Source of the DNA: Crambe crambe
Lineage: Eukaryota > Porifera > Demospongiae > Poecilosclerida > Crambeidae
Length of the DNA stretch: 64,000 nucleotides
Reading direction: 5' to 3'
Assembly (NCBI GenBank): GCA_963924555.1
Contig: OZ004591.1
Location: forward strand, 4,278,001-4,342,000
Shown: positions 1-10,135 of the stretch, in pieces
Numbering within the stretch: the first letter of the stretch is position 1
Layout of the letters: every line of letters starts with the position of its first letter
Notes under the pieces: generated by a model
Databases searched by the model: none
Told to the model about the DNA's origin: nothing
The model's input: the letters and a program-made list of their open reading frames with translations, nothing else
Program-made: the position numbers and the translations under genes

Positions 1-2230
1 AGTAAAAGTGCACTTTTTCATGATTTCTTATTTTCTTGTTCTTAATCATAATCATATTCATCATAATAATGGCACGATCTGGAGAAAAACTGGGCCGCGC
101 TTGGGCCATGTTCTATATATGAATCTGTTCCATTTTACTCGGACCAGGTCCACGTCCCATCGGTTTAGCTTCTAGTGTACTCAGAAAAAAGCCGCTTTCT
201 TAGCCTGTCGACTATTGAGCAGCCGGCCATTAAGCACGAACGCGCATGTGTGCGTAGTTGCCATGACACAATGTCATCTCTCAGCTGTTTCTTGAAACTT
301 CACAATTTTGAGATAAGCTAGCTAGCTATCTAGCTTGCTATATTATAAATTCTAGCTAGCTCGCAAGCCGGCTAACTAGCTAGTTAGCTATCTGTGAAAT
401 ACACAGGAAGCTACACTTCTATAACCTTACTAAAGTCTATTTGCGTTCACCTTGACCTTCTTATATCCGCGATAACTTGTTCAATTCTTGACCAATTTCA
501 AAATTTCAAATACCAGCAGCTAGCTAATTATCTGAGATTTATGATGATGCTTTTTATAAGGACTCATTCCTTACCAGTAAGAAGTTAGCTGTATGTCCCA
601 TAAGCAAAGTATGGAGCTGCCATTCACCACAAGGAATGTAGTGCGCGCGCATTGCGCGCGATAGAGCAACAACAATGGCCGGCTGCCAGGTGCTACTGAT
701 TCTCGAGTAAGTTAGCTAGCTTACGCGAGTAACTGCTGGTTAAAACTAAGAAATATGAATTATAGAATAGTTTAGCTAACTAGAAAACTGAATCACAGAA
801 TCTTTTAGCTAACTAGATCGATAGAATCGATGAGAAGTCACATTATCAAGTTTAACTACATATTCGAATCACTGCTAAACTTCCCGGCAGTTTAGCTTAT
901 ACAGAACATACAGAATAATCATTGCTAAACCCTCCAGGAGTTGCTGGGATCAGGAAAGGAAGGAGCAGGCTTGAGATGTCAGCTAAACCACCCTACCTCT
1001 CTGGGGATCGTCCAGTAGAAGACAGGGCAGAAGTCCAGGGAGAGTCATGGCAGGCATGAGAGAAAGTCACGCAAAAACGAGAAAAGAACTTGATCTAAAC
1101 TGATAACACGTGGCTTGCCTCCAATTACCCGCGCATACCTCTAGCCATAACTATGTGGCTAATTGGATTAACACGCGTTCTTACGTAAGCTTACTATACC
1201 ACAGCTACTTCCGGGGCCAAGGTGAACGCGAATAGACTTTAGCTGGCTAGTTGCTAGCTCTGTACTTAGCAAGGCCTACCAGTATACAGCCTGTATTTAC
1301 ATTATTTATTTTAAAAAACATATAGCTATAATAATAATTATCTATCTTATACATTGTATAGCTATTATATATTAGGCCTATACATGCAGCCTGTATTTAC
1401 ACTATATTTAAATCAACAACAACAATTCATTATTTTTATAGCTATATTATCTGTCTATCCTTATATGTTATAATAATTAATAATTATGGCGTTGGCAAAG
1501 AAAAAGAGGGCTCAGTGAAAAAAAGAGGTTGCGGAAAGGTCTGCAATGAAACAATACCGGTATGATAGGCACAAAAAATGATATGAAAACCAAATTTAAA
1601 CTATTATGAAAAGAACAAAGAAGACATGAGATCAAAGTTCAAAGAGTAAAAATGCCACGAAATCAAAATTTAAACAAAATTATGAAAAGAGAAAAGATGC
1701 TGCAAAATACAAATCTAGGCTAAAGAATGCCATGAAGTGTAAATTTAAACAGAACTATGAGATACCAAAAAATCAAAATGCAAGACATTATCATATCAGA
1801 TACAAGTTGTTCTACCATTTGTAATGTGCAAACTTTAAATGAACTACTTTGACAGTGATTACAAGAGTACTGAGACAATTTTGCAAACCTGAATGTGTTC
1901 TAAGTACTTGGTTGCACCATGCTGAAGAGCTCCAAATAGAGTGAAACAGTCTAATTGCCACTTTTCTCTTTAAAGAGGGGCAATCAATCACACCATGCTT
2001 ATGATGCATGCCGTGTGGTCAATTGCCCATGCATGGTTACCAAGTACAAAATTATATTTCATACCTCACATGCACCACATGTGATGGGATGTGGGAGAGG
2101 AGCAATTTGTCATAATAATAGCTATGTCTCCTCAAAGTTTCATGATCTTATTTATGTAGCTAGCCCACCCTTGACATGTAGCTACCAAGGACTTAGCAGG
2201 GGAACTAGTTGATTTTTAAAAAAGAGAGAA
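1..2230. other. non-coding leader region, no gene recognised
   Basis: No convincing gene is visible. The stretch is AT-rich and dotted with short GCTA/TAGC palindromic runs (for example around 315-390 and 705-725). Two diverged copies of a roughly 100-bp AT-rich segment beginning with CCTGTATTTACA sit near 1290 and 1390. Small open frames of 60-85 codons occur, but none shows a recognisable motif or splice context. Confidence 0.5.
1490..1800 (+). pseudogene. degenerate Lys/Tyr-rich repeat-protein remnant
   Basis: When the frame is allowed to shift, this stretch reads as imperfect repeats rich in Lys, Tyr/Phe, Asn and Glu, of the type SKFKQNYEKRKDAAKYKSR, broken by stops. Similar K/Y/N-rich arrays occur in proteins associated with invertebrate transposons, but no specific family is claimed. 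There is no intact reading frame and no identified partner domain. It could also be chance in an A-rich sequence. Confidence 0.25.
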
Positions 2231-2499
2231 AACAAGTAAGGGAAAAACATTTTTTTTAAATGAAAGCTGATGTAGGGATGACAAAAAACAGTGTACAAAG
2301 AAACAAGGAAAGAAATTGTGAAAAGAGTGATTTATTATCATCCCTACATCAAGCCAAGGAATTATTGTAGCTAGATATTATACTTTGACTATTCAGCTAA
2401 GTAGCTATCATAAGATGTTCGATAATTACAATATATATAATGGTAGCTACAGTGTTACATCAACTTTCATTTAAAAAAAATGTTTTTCCCTTACTTGTT
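2231..2499. repeat. 269-bp fold-back (MITE-like) repeat
   Basis: The first 42 bases (2231-2272, starting AACAAGTAAGGGAAAAAC) return as the inverse complement at 2458-2499 with one mismatch, so the segment can fold into a long hairpin. It has no coding capacity. This is the structure of a miniature inverted-repeat element. No clear target-site duplication was found in the A-rich flanks. Confidence 0.7.
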
Positions 2500-2739
2500 A
2501 TAAAGAAAAAGAACGAAAGGTCAATTTTAGAACTTGTTTTTTTCTTATGTTAGCGAATGAATTTTTGGCTTTTGAACATTCTCCTCTCTTCTTTGTAGAT
2601 ATAATAATTCACTGTAGCCTTCTGAGAACCTGTAGAGTAAGGGTAGAAGAGAAAGAAGAGTTTTTAGTTTATACTGTCCTATGGACTTTGACCTGCCATC
2701 CCTACTTAGAGAGTGCTACCGCACTCTCTGATATATATA

Positions 2740-2849
2740 GATTATTACATTGATACCGTGAAATATCACGAGTCTGTTGGCTAGTATTCACACGAGTGCC
2801 GCAGGCACGAGTGAGAAGAGTGATATTTCACGGTATCTACGTAATAATC
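2740..2849. repeat. 110-bp inverted repeat (hairpin element)
   Basis: Arms at 2740-2769 and 2820-2849 are inverse complements with about three mismatches in 30 bases and share the core GATACCGTGAAATATCAC. The 50-base spacer is non-coding. A smaller hairpin (GAGAGTGC...GCACTCTC) lies just before it at 2709-2728. This is probably a short fold-back element; transcription or a terminator role is not indicated. Confidence 0.6.
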
Positions 2850-2859
2850 AATTTATTAT

Positions 2860-3060
2860 GTAACTACTGAGCATGCGTGGTGCCTTCAGGCCGTTGGATT
2901 CGTTTTGTTTATCCGGTGAGTGCTTGACTTGTAAGTTGTAATTGATTTCTACAGCGTTTCTGATTGTAGACACTAGGCTTATAAGTGTCTATTGTAAGCG
3001 CTAAGTGCTTTGTGGCTAGCATTACAGGTTCCTCTGTATGCAGCTAGTCTCGTGGGCCAG
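2860..3060 (+). repeat. dispersed repeat, copy 1
   Basis: A segment with the landmarks TTTCTACAGC, CTAAGTGCTT and CTCTGTATGCAGCT recurs in the same orientation and order, but diverged, at about 15800-15980, to the right of the Mutator-like element. The retrotransposon and the Mutator-like element therefore lie between two related repeat copies. Identity was judged by eye only. Confidence 0.4.
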
Positions 3061-3416
3061 ACCCTTTACCAACTGCGCTGCCAGGCTGAACTGCCACTTA
3101 CTACAGCAGCTAGTTAAGGAGTTTAGGCACATCTAAAAGGTATAGCTGTACTTGCTTCACTTGCTGTCAAATGTTTTTACTACTTGTCAAATGTTGCACA
3201 TTGCCATAGTATAATTAGCTACTGGATTATTTTTTTTTGCTAGGAGTTCAGCATAATTATTTTTTAGACTCTTGAAAAGGAAGTATAGTCTAGTTTTTCA
3301 CTTTTATTATCATGGCTATAAAATAAATCATTATGCAAAGATTGCCTAGGGGGACGTAATATGACTACGCGATATGACTACGCGATATGGTAAAATATCA
3401 CCCTAGTTGTGATACT

Positions 3417-6400
3417 ACTATTCTCTATGGTAATACGTGCAGTTGAGTTGAGACTGTTGAGTTTATGTTGAGACTGTTGAGAAGCTACTGCGGTGGTTAC
3501 AGTCTAGCTTTTGCACCACTGTGCAAGAGCCTGAGGCTTGAAAACCCCCCACCTTAGTGGCTCCTAATCTCCTGCTCGGCTGGTGGCTTTCGGGAGTGTG
3601 CTTTATTTGGATTCTGCTCCTGGTCTAGGTGACTGCACTCACTGTTTGGATGACCTGCTGCAGATGCAACCGCACAGGCCGATGCCTGAACTGCCACTGT
3701 GTCAAGCAGGGGATACCCTGCTCCACCTGCCTCCCCCTGCGTTTAGGCAATTGTGCCAATATTGCTCTACCAAGCCAAAACCAGTCCAACCCTGCTGCTG
3801 ATCCTGCTACCAGTGCTATCAAGACTCAGAATGCCGCCTGTCCCACTGTCAATGCTCACCCACAGCCCACACCTACTACTCCAAGCACAATAGGCTCCTC
3901 CCAGGCCTGCTCCACCTCCCTTCCAATTTTTCAAACAATTGCTGCACCTGTGTTTACATGGGGTGAGCTAGAAGCCAGCAGTTTCAGTTCACAGCTGGAT
4001 AAGTGCTACAAGACCGTGGTGTACTGGACACGAAATGTGTTCACTGTACCCTCAGGGAACCAAGGTAAAGGTTTTATCAATGAGCTGTCACGGCTATTTC
4101 GTGCTTATGGAGAGGGTTCGGCTCTAGAGAGTGTAGCCTTGAAAGCAGTCATGACAATGTGCGCACTGCTTCTTCAGAAACCACATCGCACATCCAAGAC
4201 AAGAGATCACATAGCGTGCCTTGAGCGAAGATTGACTCTGTGGAAAGCTGGAAACCTGGAAGAATTATTACTGGAGGGCAAAACAATACAGAAGCGAATT
4301 CCCAACAGGAGACGGAAAGATGATACGAACTCTATCAAAAGAAACTTTACACAAGAAATGCTAAAAGGCAACACTAAAGCAGCTCTCCGTCTAATCAACG
4401 AGGAGAAACGAGGCTCCACCCTCCAACTATCTGACAATGTTCCATGTACCGATGGAGGCTCAATGTCGGTGCTAGATGCCCTCAAATTAAAGCATCCCAT
4501 TGGAGCTGACCCGCAAGATGATGCCTTAGTGGATGAGGCTGCATCTCCACCAGATACACACCCAGTAGTATTTGATTCCATTCAAGGAAAGACCATCCGT
4601 GCAGCAGCTTTGCGGACTGAAGGTGCCGCTGGTCCATCTGGAATTGATGCTCATGGATGGAGGAGATTATTCACCTCATTTGGCTCAGCCTCCACAGATC
4701 TCTGCAACTCCCTGGCACTACTCACTCAGCGTATCTGCACTGTGTTGGTTGACCCAGAGGGCCTAGCCCCTCTGATGGCCTGCCGATTAATTGCCCTCAA
4801 CAAGAACCCAGGTGTGCGTCCTATTGGGGTTTGTGAGACTATTCGGAGAATTATAGCAAAGGCTGTCCTTTCAGTCACTGGTGCTGACATTCAAGATGCC
4901 GCAGGCACAGTCCAACTTTGTGCAGGTCAAAAGAGCGGCACTGAGGCAGCAGTACACGCCATGAACCTCGCTTTCAAAGAGGAGAACAGCGAGGCTGTTC
5001 TATTGGTAGATGCAAGTAATGCTTTCAACTCCCTGAATCGTCAAATTGCCCTAAGAAACATCAGAACTTTATGCCCTTCCATCTCCACCATGTTGATCAA
5101 CTCTTACCGGAAAGACCCAGAACTATTCGTTAGAGGCACAACCATACACTCCAAAGAAGGGACTACGCAAGGGGATCCGCTAGCTATGCCAATGTATGCC
5201 ATAGCCCTACTACCATTGATCAAGAAAGTAAACCCTCACTGTTCTGTCACTCAAGCCTGGTATGCAGATGATGCCTCAGCCACTGGTCACCTATCAGATC
5301 TCCGCTCATGGTGGGATGCCCTCGTCTTTCACGGCCCTGCTTATGGATATCATGTCAATGCTTCCAAAACATACCTGATAACAAAGGAATCCTCTTTCGC
5401 AAATGCCACTACCATCTTTGGTGATACACAGATCAAGATTACTTCAGATGGTCACTCTTACCTAGGATCCCCCCTGGGCACCTCCTCCTTCCGAGAAAGC
5501 TATGTGCAGGAGAAAGTGGCCCGATGGTGTCATGAATTGAAGTTGTTGTGTTCAATCGCTGAGACCAGCCCTCAAGCTGCATATGCAGCCTTCACACATG
5601 GACTCGTCAACAAATGGTCATACTTATCAAGAACTACCGAGAACATTGGTCCTCTCCTACAACCCCTTGAGGACATTATCCGGACAGAATTAATTCCAAC
5701 GTTATCGAGTCGCCCTGCCCCAAATGATAAGGAGAGGGACTTACTAGCTCTCCCATGCCGACTGGGTGGGTTAGGACTCACCAATCCCTCCACCACAGCC
5801 AGCGAGGAATTCTCAGCTTCAAAGAATGTAACCAAGCCACTAGTTGACCTCATCCTAGCACAGGAGAGCTCCTATCCCTACGAAGCCCATGCAGAGCAGC
5901 TTTCTGCTGTCTCTGGTGTGAAGAAAAGAAAGCGCACCATTCAGAACACTCAGGCCAGTTCAGTTAGAGCTAATCTACCTATCGAGCTGCAAAGAGCTAT
6001 GGATCTTTCTCAAGAAAAAGGAGCCTCAAATTGGCTTACCGTACTGCCCGTGGAAGAGTTTAGATTCTCACTCCACAAGAGTGCTTTCAGGGACGCTTTG
6101 GCCCTGAGGTATGGTTGGCAGCTGATCAAAACTCCATCCTCCTGCTCATGTGGCCACAACTTCTCAGTGGAACATGCCTTCTCCTGCCCCACTGGAGGTT
6201 ATCCATCCATCAGACATAATGAGATTCGGGACTTCACTGCACATCTCCTTTCAGAAGTTTGCCACAATGTGGCAATAGAGCCACATCTCCAGCCACTACA
6301 AGGTGAAGCCCTCCACAATCAATCATCAAATCGTCAGAATGGAGCCCGCTTAGACATCGCTGCTGATGGCTTCTGGGGAAGTAGGCACGAGAGAGCTTTC

Positions 6401-6929
6401 TTTGATGTAAGGGTTTTCAACCCATATGCTCCCTCAAACCGAAACTCCCAACTAACAACTAGCTACAGATCTCATGAAAATGCAAAGAAAAGGTCCTATG
6501 ATCAACGAATCAGAGAAGTTGAACATGGCTCTTTCACTCCCCTCGTTCTGTCTTGCACTGGTGGCATGGGACGTGCTGCTATAAACACATACAAGAGACT
6601 GGCCACTCTTATCTCAACAAAAAGAGATGATATCTACAGCAACACCATGGGCTGGATCCGATGTCGTCTCTCATTCTCTCTGCTACGTGCAGCTATCATG
6701 AGCATCAGGGGCGCCCGTTCCACCATTGGCCATGCAACCAGGGAACCGGAGGCCCCAACAGATCTTATCACCCGGGTCTGCCACATCCCAGCATTGGACT
6801 AATCACACGTCACCCTAACCTTTTGTCTCACTTTTCTTATTATTTACTTCTCCTCTCTACATCTTTATATTTCAGTTGCTGAGCAACGTTAAAAAAAAAA
6901 AACAACAAAAAAAAAACTATTCTCTATGG
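3417..6929 (+). mobile_element. non-LTR retrotransposon with 14-bp target-site duplication
   Basis: The element body runs about 3431-6915. It has a short 5' leader, one long ORF and an A-rich tail (6891-6915, interrupted AAC units). The identical 14-mer ACTATTCTCTATGG flanks it at 3417-3430 and 6916-6929, the expected target-site duplication of target-primed insertion. An intact ORF, exact duplication and intact tail suggest a recent insertion. The downstream duplication ends only 16 bases before the left end of the Mutator-like element. Confidence 0.88.
3650..6802 (+). CDS. retrotransposon polyprotein: CXC-like Cys cluster, reverse transcriptase, restriction-like endonuclease
   Basis: The uninterrupted frame encodes 1050 residues from the first ATG; an in-frame TAG at 3626 excludes a longer start. 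A Cys-rich N-terminus (residues about 3-36, CRCNRTGRCLNCHC and following cysteines) resembles a CXC/tesmin-type DNA-binding cluster. Reverse transcriptase follows (about 390-600): LLVDASNAFNSL holds the first catalytic Asp near 453, GTTQGDPLAMPMY the middle motif, and YADD the catalytic pair at 538. Near 832 is CSCGHNFSVEHAFSC, a CCHC knuckle, followed by RLDIAADGFW (Asp near 902) and FFDVRV (Asp near 919), the pattern of a PD-(D/E)XK restriction-like endonuclease. Known elements with this late-endonuclease layout (R2/CRE-type) nick DNA and copy their RNA at the nick. The exact clade is not assigned. There is no internal stop, so it may be functional. Confidence 0.9.
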   Translation: MTCCRCNRTGRCLNCHCVKQGIPCSTCLPLRLGNCANIALPSQNQSNPAADPATSAIKTQNAACPTVNAHPQPTPTTPSTIGSSQACSTSLPIFQTIAAPVFTWGELEASSFSSQLDKCYKTVVYWTRNVFTVPSGNQGKGFINELSRLFRAYGEGSALESVALKAVMTMCALLLQKPHRTSKTRDHIACLERRLTLWKAGNLEELLLEGKTIQKRIPNRRRKDDTNSIKRNFTQEMLKGNTKAALRLINEEKRGSTLQLSDNVPCTDGGSMSVLDALKLKHPIGADPQDDALVDEAASPPDTHPVVFDSIQGKTIRAAALRTEGAAGPSGIDAHGWRRLFTSFGSASTDLCNSLALLTQRICTVLVDPEGLAPLMACRLIALNKNPGVRPIGVCETIRRIIAKAVLSVTGADIQDAAGTVQLCAGQKSGTEAAVHAMNLAFKEENSEAVLLVDASNAFNSLNRQIALRNIRTLCPSISTMLINSYRKDPELFVRGTTIHSKEGTTQGDPLAMPMYAIALLPLIKKVNPHCSVTQAWYADDASATGHLSDLRSWWDALVFHGPAYGYHVNASKTYLITKESSFANATTIFGDTQIKITSDGHSYLGSPLGTSSFRESYVQEKVARWCHELKLLCSIAETSPQAAYAAFTHGLVNKWSYLSRTTENIGPLLQPLEDIIRTELIPTLSSRPAPNDKERDLLALPCRLGGLGLTNPSTTASEEFSASKNVTKPLVDLILAQESSYPYEAHAEQLSAVSGVKKRKRTIQNTQASSVRANLPIELQRAMDLSQEKGASNWLTVLPVEEFRFSLHKSAFRDALALRYGWQLIKTPSSCSCGHNFSVEHAFSCPTGGYPSIRHNEIRDFTAHLLSEVCHNVAIEPHLQPLQGEALHNQSSNRQNGARLDIAADGFWGSRHERAFFDVRVFNPYAPSNRNSQLTTSYRSHENAKKRSYDQRIREVEHGSFTPLVLSCTGGMGRAAINTYKRLATLISTKRDDIYSNTMGWIRCRLSFSLLRAAIMSIRGARSTIGHATREPEAPTDLITRVCHIPALD

Positions 6930-6945
6930 GACATGCTCAGTAATA

Positions 6946-6970
6946 TACCGTATTTCCTTGAATAATAGCC
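6946..6970 (+). repeat. left terminal inverted repeat of the MULE
   Basis: Perfect inverse complement of 15732-15756. Outer sequence TACCGTATTTCCTTGAATAA. Flank to the left: CTCAGTAATA. Confidence 0.85.
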
Positions 6971-7385
6971 CTCCTTGAATAAACGCCTGTCTCATATAAT
7001 CGCCGGGAGACTTCAAGCAACATAAGAAATACACGCCGGCCTCGAATTAACGCCTCGTCAAAGTTCAAAGTTTAATAGCTGCAAACCGCGCGCGCATGCC
7101 AGTTCGCCACGTGCATGAAGCAGCTGCTAAGTTTGTGTCGAAAGATCTTGCTACAGTAGCATAACCAAAATCAAAGCTGTAGAAACGACAGATAAAAGTC
7201 TAAGAAGCAGGTAAGTAATGAACCTACTTTCAGCTACGTATGATGCAGCAATACTAACTATATATCCTCGGATAACGCTCGACTCGCCATTAATAATGGA
7301 AAGCGACTAATAACGGGAATCATTGCCGTCGACCTTTGACCTTTTACATTGTACTTTGACCTTTTGGCCACGTGGTTGTGCTACT

Positions 7386-9970
7386 ATGGATGTCCCTGCT
7401 GGTCTAGTGAATCTGGGAAATACATGCTTCATGAATTCAGTGTTGCAGTGTCTAATGGGAACAAAGTTACTGTCAAAGCTCAAGATTTTTAAAATTCTTC
7501 CTAGTTGTAAGCCACATTAGTGTTTTTGTAAAAAAAAAATTTTTATTCTGTACTTTTTTCTATTTGTGCCTGTGTATTGTGTATGATTGATTTGTAGGTA
7601 AATTCAGTGTTATTAATTTTATTATTCGTCTCAAAGATAGAAAAGGGGAGGTGGTAGCGTAAGCCGCCAATTATCGACCAGCACCTATTATCGACCGTGG
7701 CAGCACCAATTATCGACCACTTAGTATACGGACAGTCTACGGTAGTAAACAAACGTAAACGGAGTTTAAGAAAATGGCTGCATTGAAAAATATATGGGAA
7801 AAACTTACAAGCTCTAGAGAGAAAACAGGACTTCAACAGCACTTATTTATCAACTGCAGTATGAAAGTAAGTTACTAGCTCACGTTACCTATCGCCATGG
7901 CCCTGGAAGATCGCTTATAAGGTACGAAAGCTATCGACTTAAAGTCGAATTTGGTGATTGTTTAGTGAGGACTGTATGGATAGATTATGACTGGATTCTG
8001 TAGGAATATGAAACACAGACCAATGAAGACTGTCTCCAAAAAGTATCACCAGAATCCAACAAAAAGGAGAGCTTCTGCAGCAGTTCCATTCCACCGTTAA
8101 ATTGTGAAGCAGTTTATGGTAGAAATTCTTCGTTCATTTTTTATAAAATTTATTATGATGATGTATTTTATAGCATAAAATAGTATAAAAGTATCTTTTT
8201 AAGGGCCCTAACATGTAGTGGAGCAAAACTGAAAGAAAGAATGGAACGGACGATGATTGATATTATGATTTTCAACGGGTGGTCGAAAATTGGTGTCGGT
8301 GGTCGATACATGATTTTTTAGTTGACGTAGTAGATTCAGCATAGCAAAATCTCTATCCAATTGTGAGAAAAATAATTTATATGACGTTATAGAGGATGAA
8401 ATTATCTTTCCTATGGTTGTTGTTTGAGACTTTGACGACCGTCGGTTAGGGAGATATGGTGCGAGGGGCAAAGTATGGTCGATAATCGGTGGCTTACGCT
8501 ATCACCTAATGAAATCCACGATAATTTGAAAGGTTATACTGTTAAGTAGCTAGCACATTGCATGCACATGGGGTACTTCTCAAGAATATGGAAAGTATCA
8601 GCACTTACCATACAATAGGTATTTATAAGGTCTTTGTAGCTACTAGATATGAAACCATTTCACTGTGTGACCTGTGAATAGTATTGTAACAGCATTTCTT
8701 TGTTATATATTCTCAGTAATTTTTCCACAATGGATAAGAGGAGCTCAACATGATGCCCATGAATTTTTGACTTCTCTCCTTAGTAGACTTGATGATGAAA
8801 TTGAGAGGTATAGCTTATTGCTTATGTATTTGCCTGCAAGTACTATTGATAGGAGAATCACTATCTTTTCTTCAGTAATCCCCAAAGTTGTTCAATGGCA
8901 GATACTTTTGGTATTTCTCTTCAGAGTGGAGGTATAAAATCCAATCAGTCCTGTGGTGGTTGTATGCGTATAGCTAGCTGAGTGAGAAATATATTGTCTG
9001 TATGGTCTGTTATATATTTTGTCATGCAATTCCACCATGCAGTTGGTCATCCATATACACTAGCTATAGCTCTCACAATTTTTTCTCTTTGTATAGTTAT
9101 ATGTAATGCATGCAAGTGTGAATATCCTCCAATAATAGCTCAGGAAATGCATTTACAAGTTCCTTTGCAAGTAAGTTTAATCTTAAATAGATGTTTGTAG
9201 CAAGCTATAATGCTCATTTTAAAAGATGGAAGATCTGGAGATGTGTGTTCAGTCAAGATTAGTTCCAGAACATCTGGATGGGGATAATAAGTACTTTTGT
9301 ACAGTGTACGTATGCTTACTATGTGAAGAACTATATAAAATTAGCATGTATGTACATTATAGATGCAAAAGTCACCAAGTAGCAACTATGATAACAAGAA
9401 TCATCCATACTGATCATTCATATGCTTAGGTAATGATAATAATTATAATCAACAAGTACAGCTATAAGTATGAATATCAACATTGCAGGTTTAACTATTG
9501 TGTATCAACTCGCAAAGTCGAAAAAAACAACAAATTTGTTAGCTACCCAATGGAATTTATTTTGAAGACGAGTCAGACGGAGATAGCTATTATAAATGCA
9601 TGGAATAAGTTTCAGACTATGAAAATGACTGTCCCTATACTACTCCCTAGATTTCATATACACTGTTAAAAATGGTGTGTTCATTTGCACTTTAAATTTA
9701 ACACAGTGTGTTGCTAAACATCAAAGGTTGCTATAGCAAGACATCAAAGATTGTCATGGCAACAGCTGTATTACACTCTAGTGTGTTTTAATAAGTGCAG
9801 TAGAACACACCACTTAGTCTTTACTATGTATGAACCTTTTGTAGCATCCCAAGTATATTTTGAAGTCCTTTGTATGCCATGAAGGATCATCTGCTGATAG
9901 TGGTTATTACATCGCTTTTGCTTTGGTGTCCAACAAGACAAATGAACTTACAGGGCTAGACTCATAAAAC
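7386..9970 (+). pseudogene. ubiquitin-specific-protease-like region in the MULE (spliced, possibly inactive)
   Basis: Starts at ATG 7386 with GLVNLGNTCFMNSVLQCL, the USP Cys box including the nucleophile Cys. After an intron holding a nested element, GAQHDAHEFLTSLLSRLDDE (about 8740-8805) matches the USP QDAHEFL box. Next come a possible CxC segment (VICNACKCEYPP, about 9095), LDGDNKYFC (about 9277), RKVEKNNKFVSYPMEF (about 9512) and YILKSFVCHEGSSADSGYYIAFA (about 9850-9920), the His box. The usual catalytic His of GHY is replaced by Tyr (GYY). USPs remove ubiquitin through a Cys-His-Asp/Asn triad, so this copy may be catalytically dead. Exon joints were not all resolved. It may be a separate gene or the 5' part of one long element protein. 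Confidence 0.68.
7650..8506. mobile_element. 857-bp inverted-repeat element nested in a USP-like intron
   Basis: Bases 7650-7680 and 8476-8506 are inverse complements over 31 bp with three mismatches (core TAGCGTAAGCC and ATTATCGACCA). The motif TATCGACCA is repeated inside both ends. No transposase ORF is present, so this is a non-autonomous element. It separates the Cys-box exon from the QDAHEFL-type exon and is a second-level insertion within the MULE. No target duplication was recognised. Confidence 0.7.
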
Positions 9971-10135
9971 AAAATATATGGTTTCTGTTTCATTGCTATT
10001 TTGTGAGATACTTGAGTCACCTGTTATTATAACAATAATTATTAACAATTATAGCTACTGCTGTGTATTCTAGCATGCATGCTTACTATGGAATCATTAA
10101 TTTTATCATGAACCACGCATGCAGCAAGTATAGCT

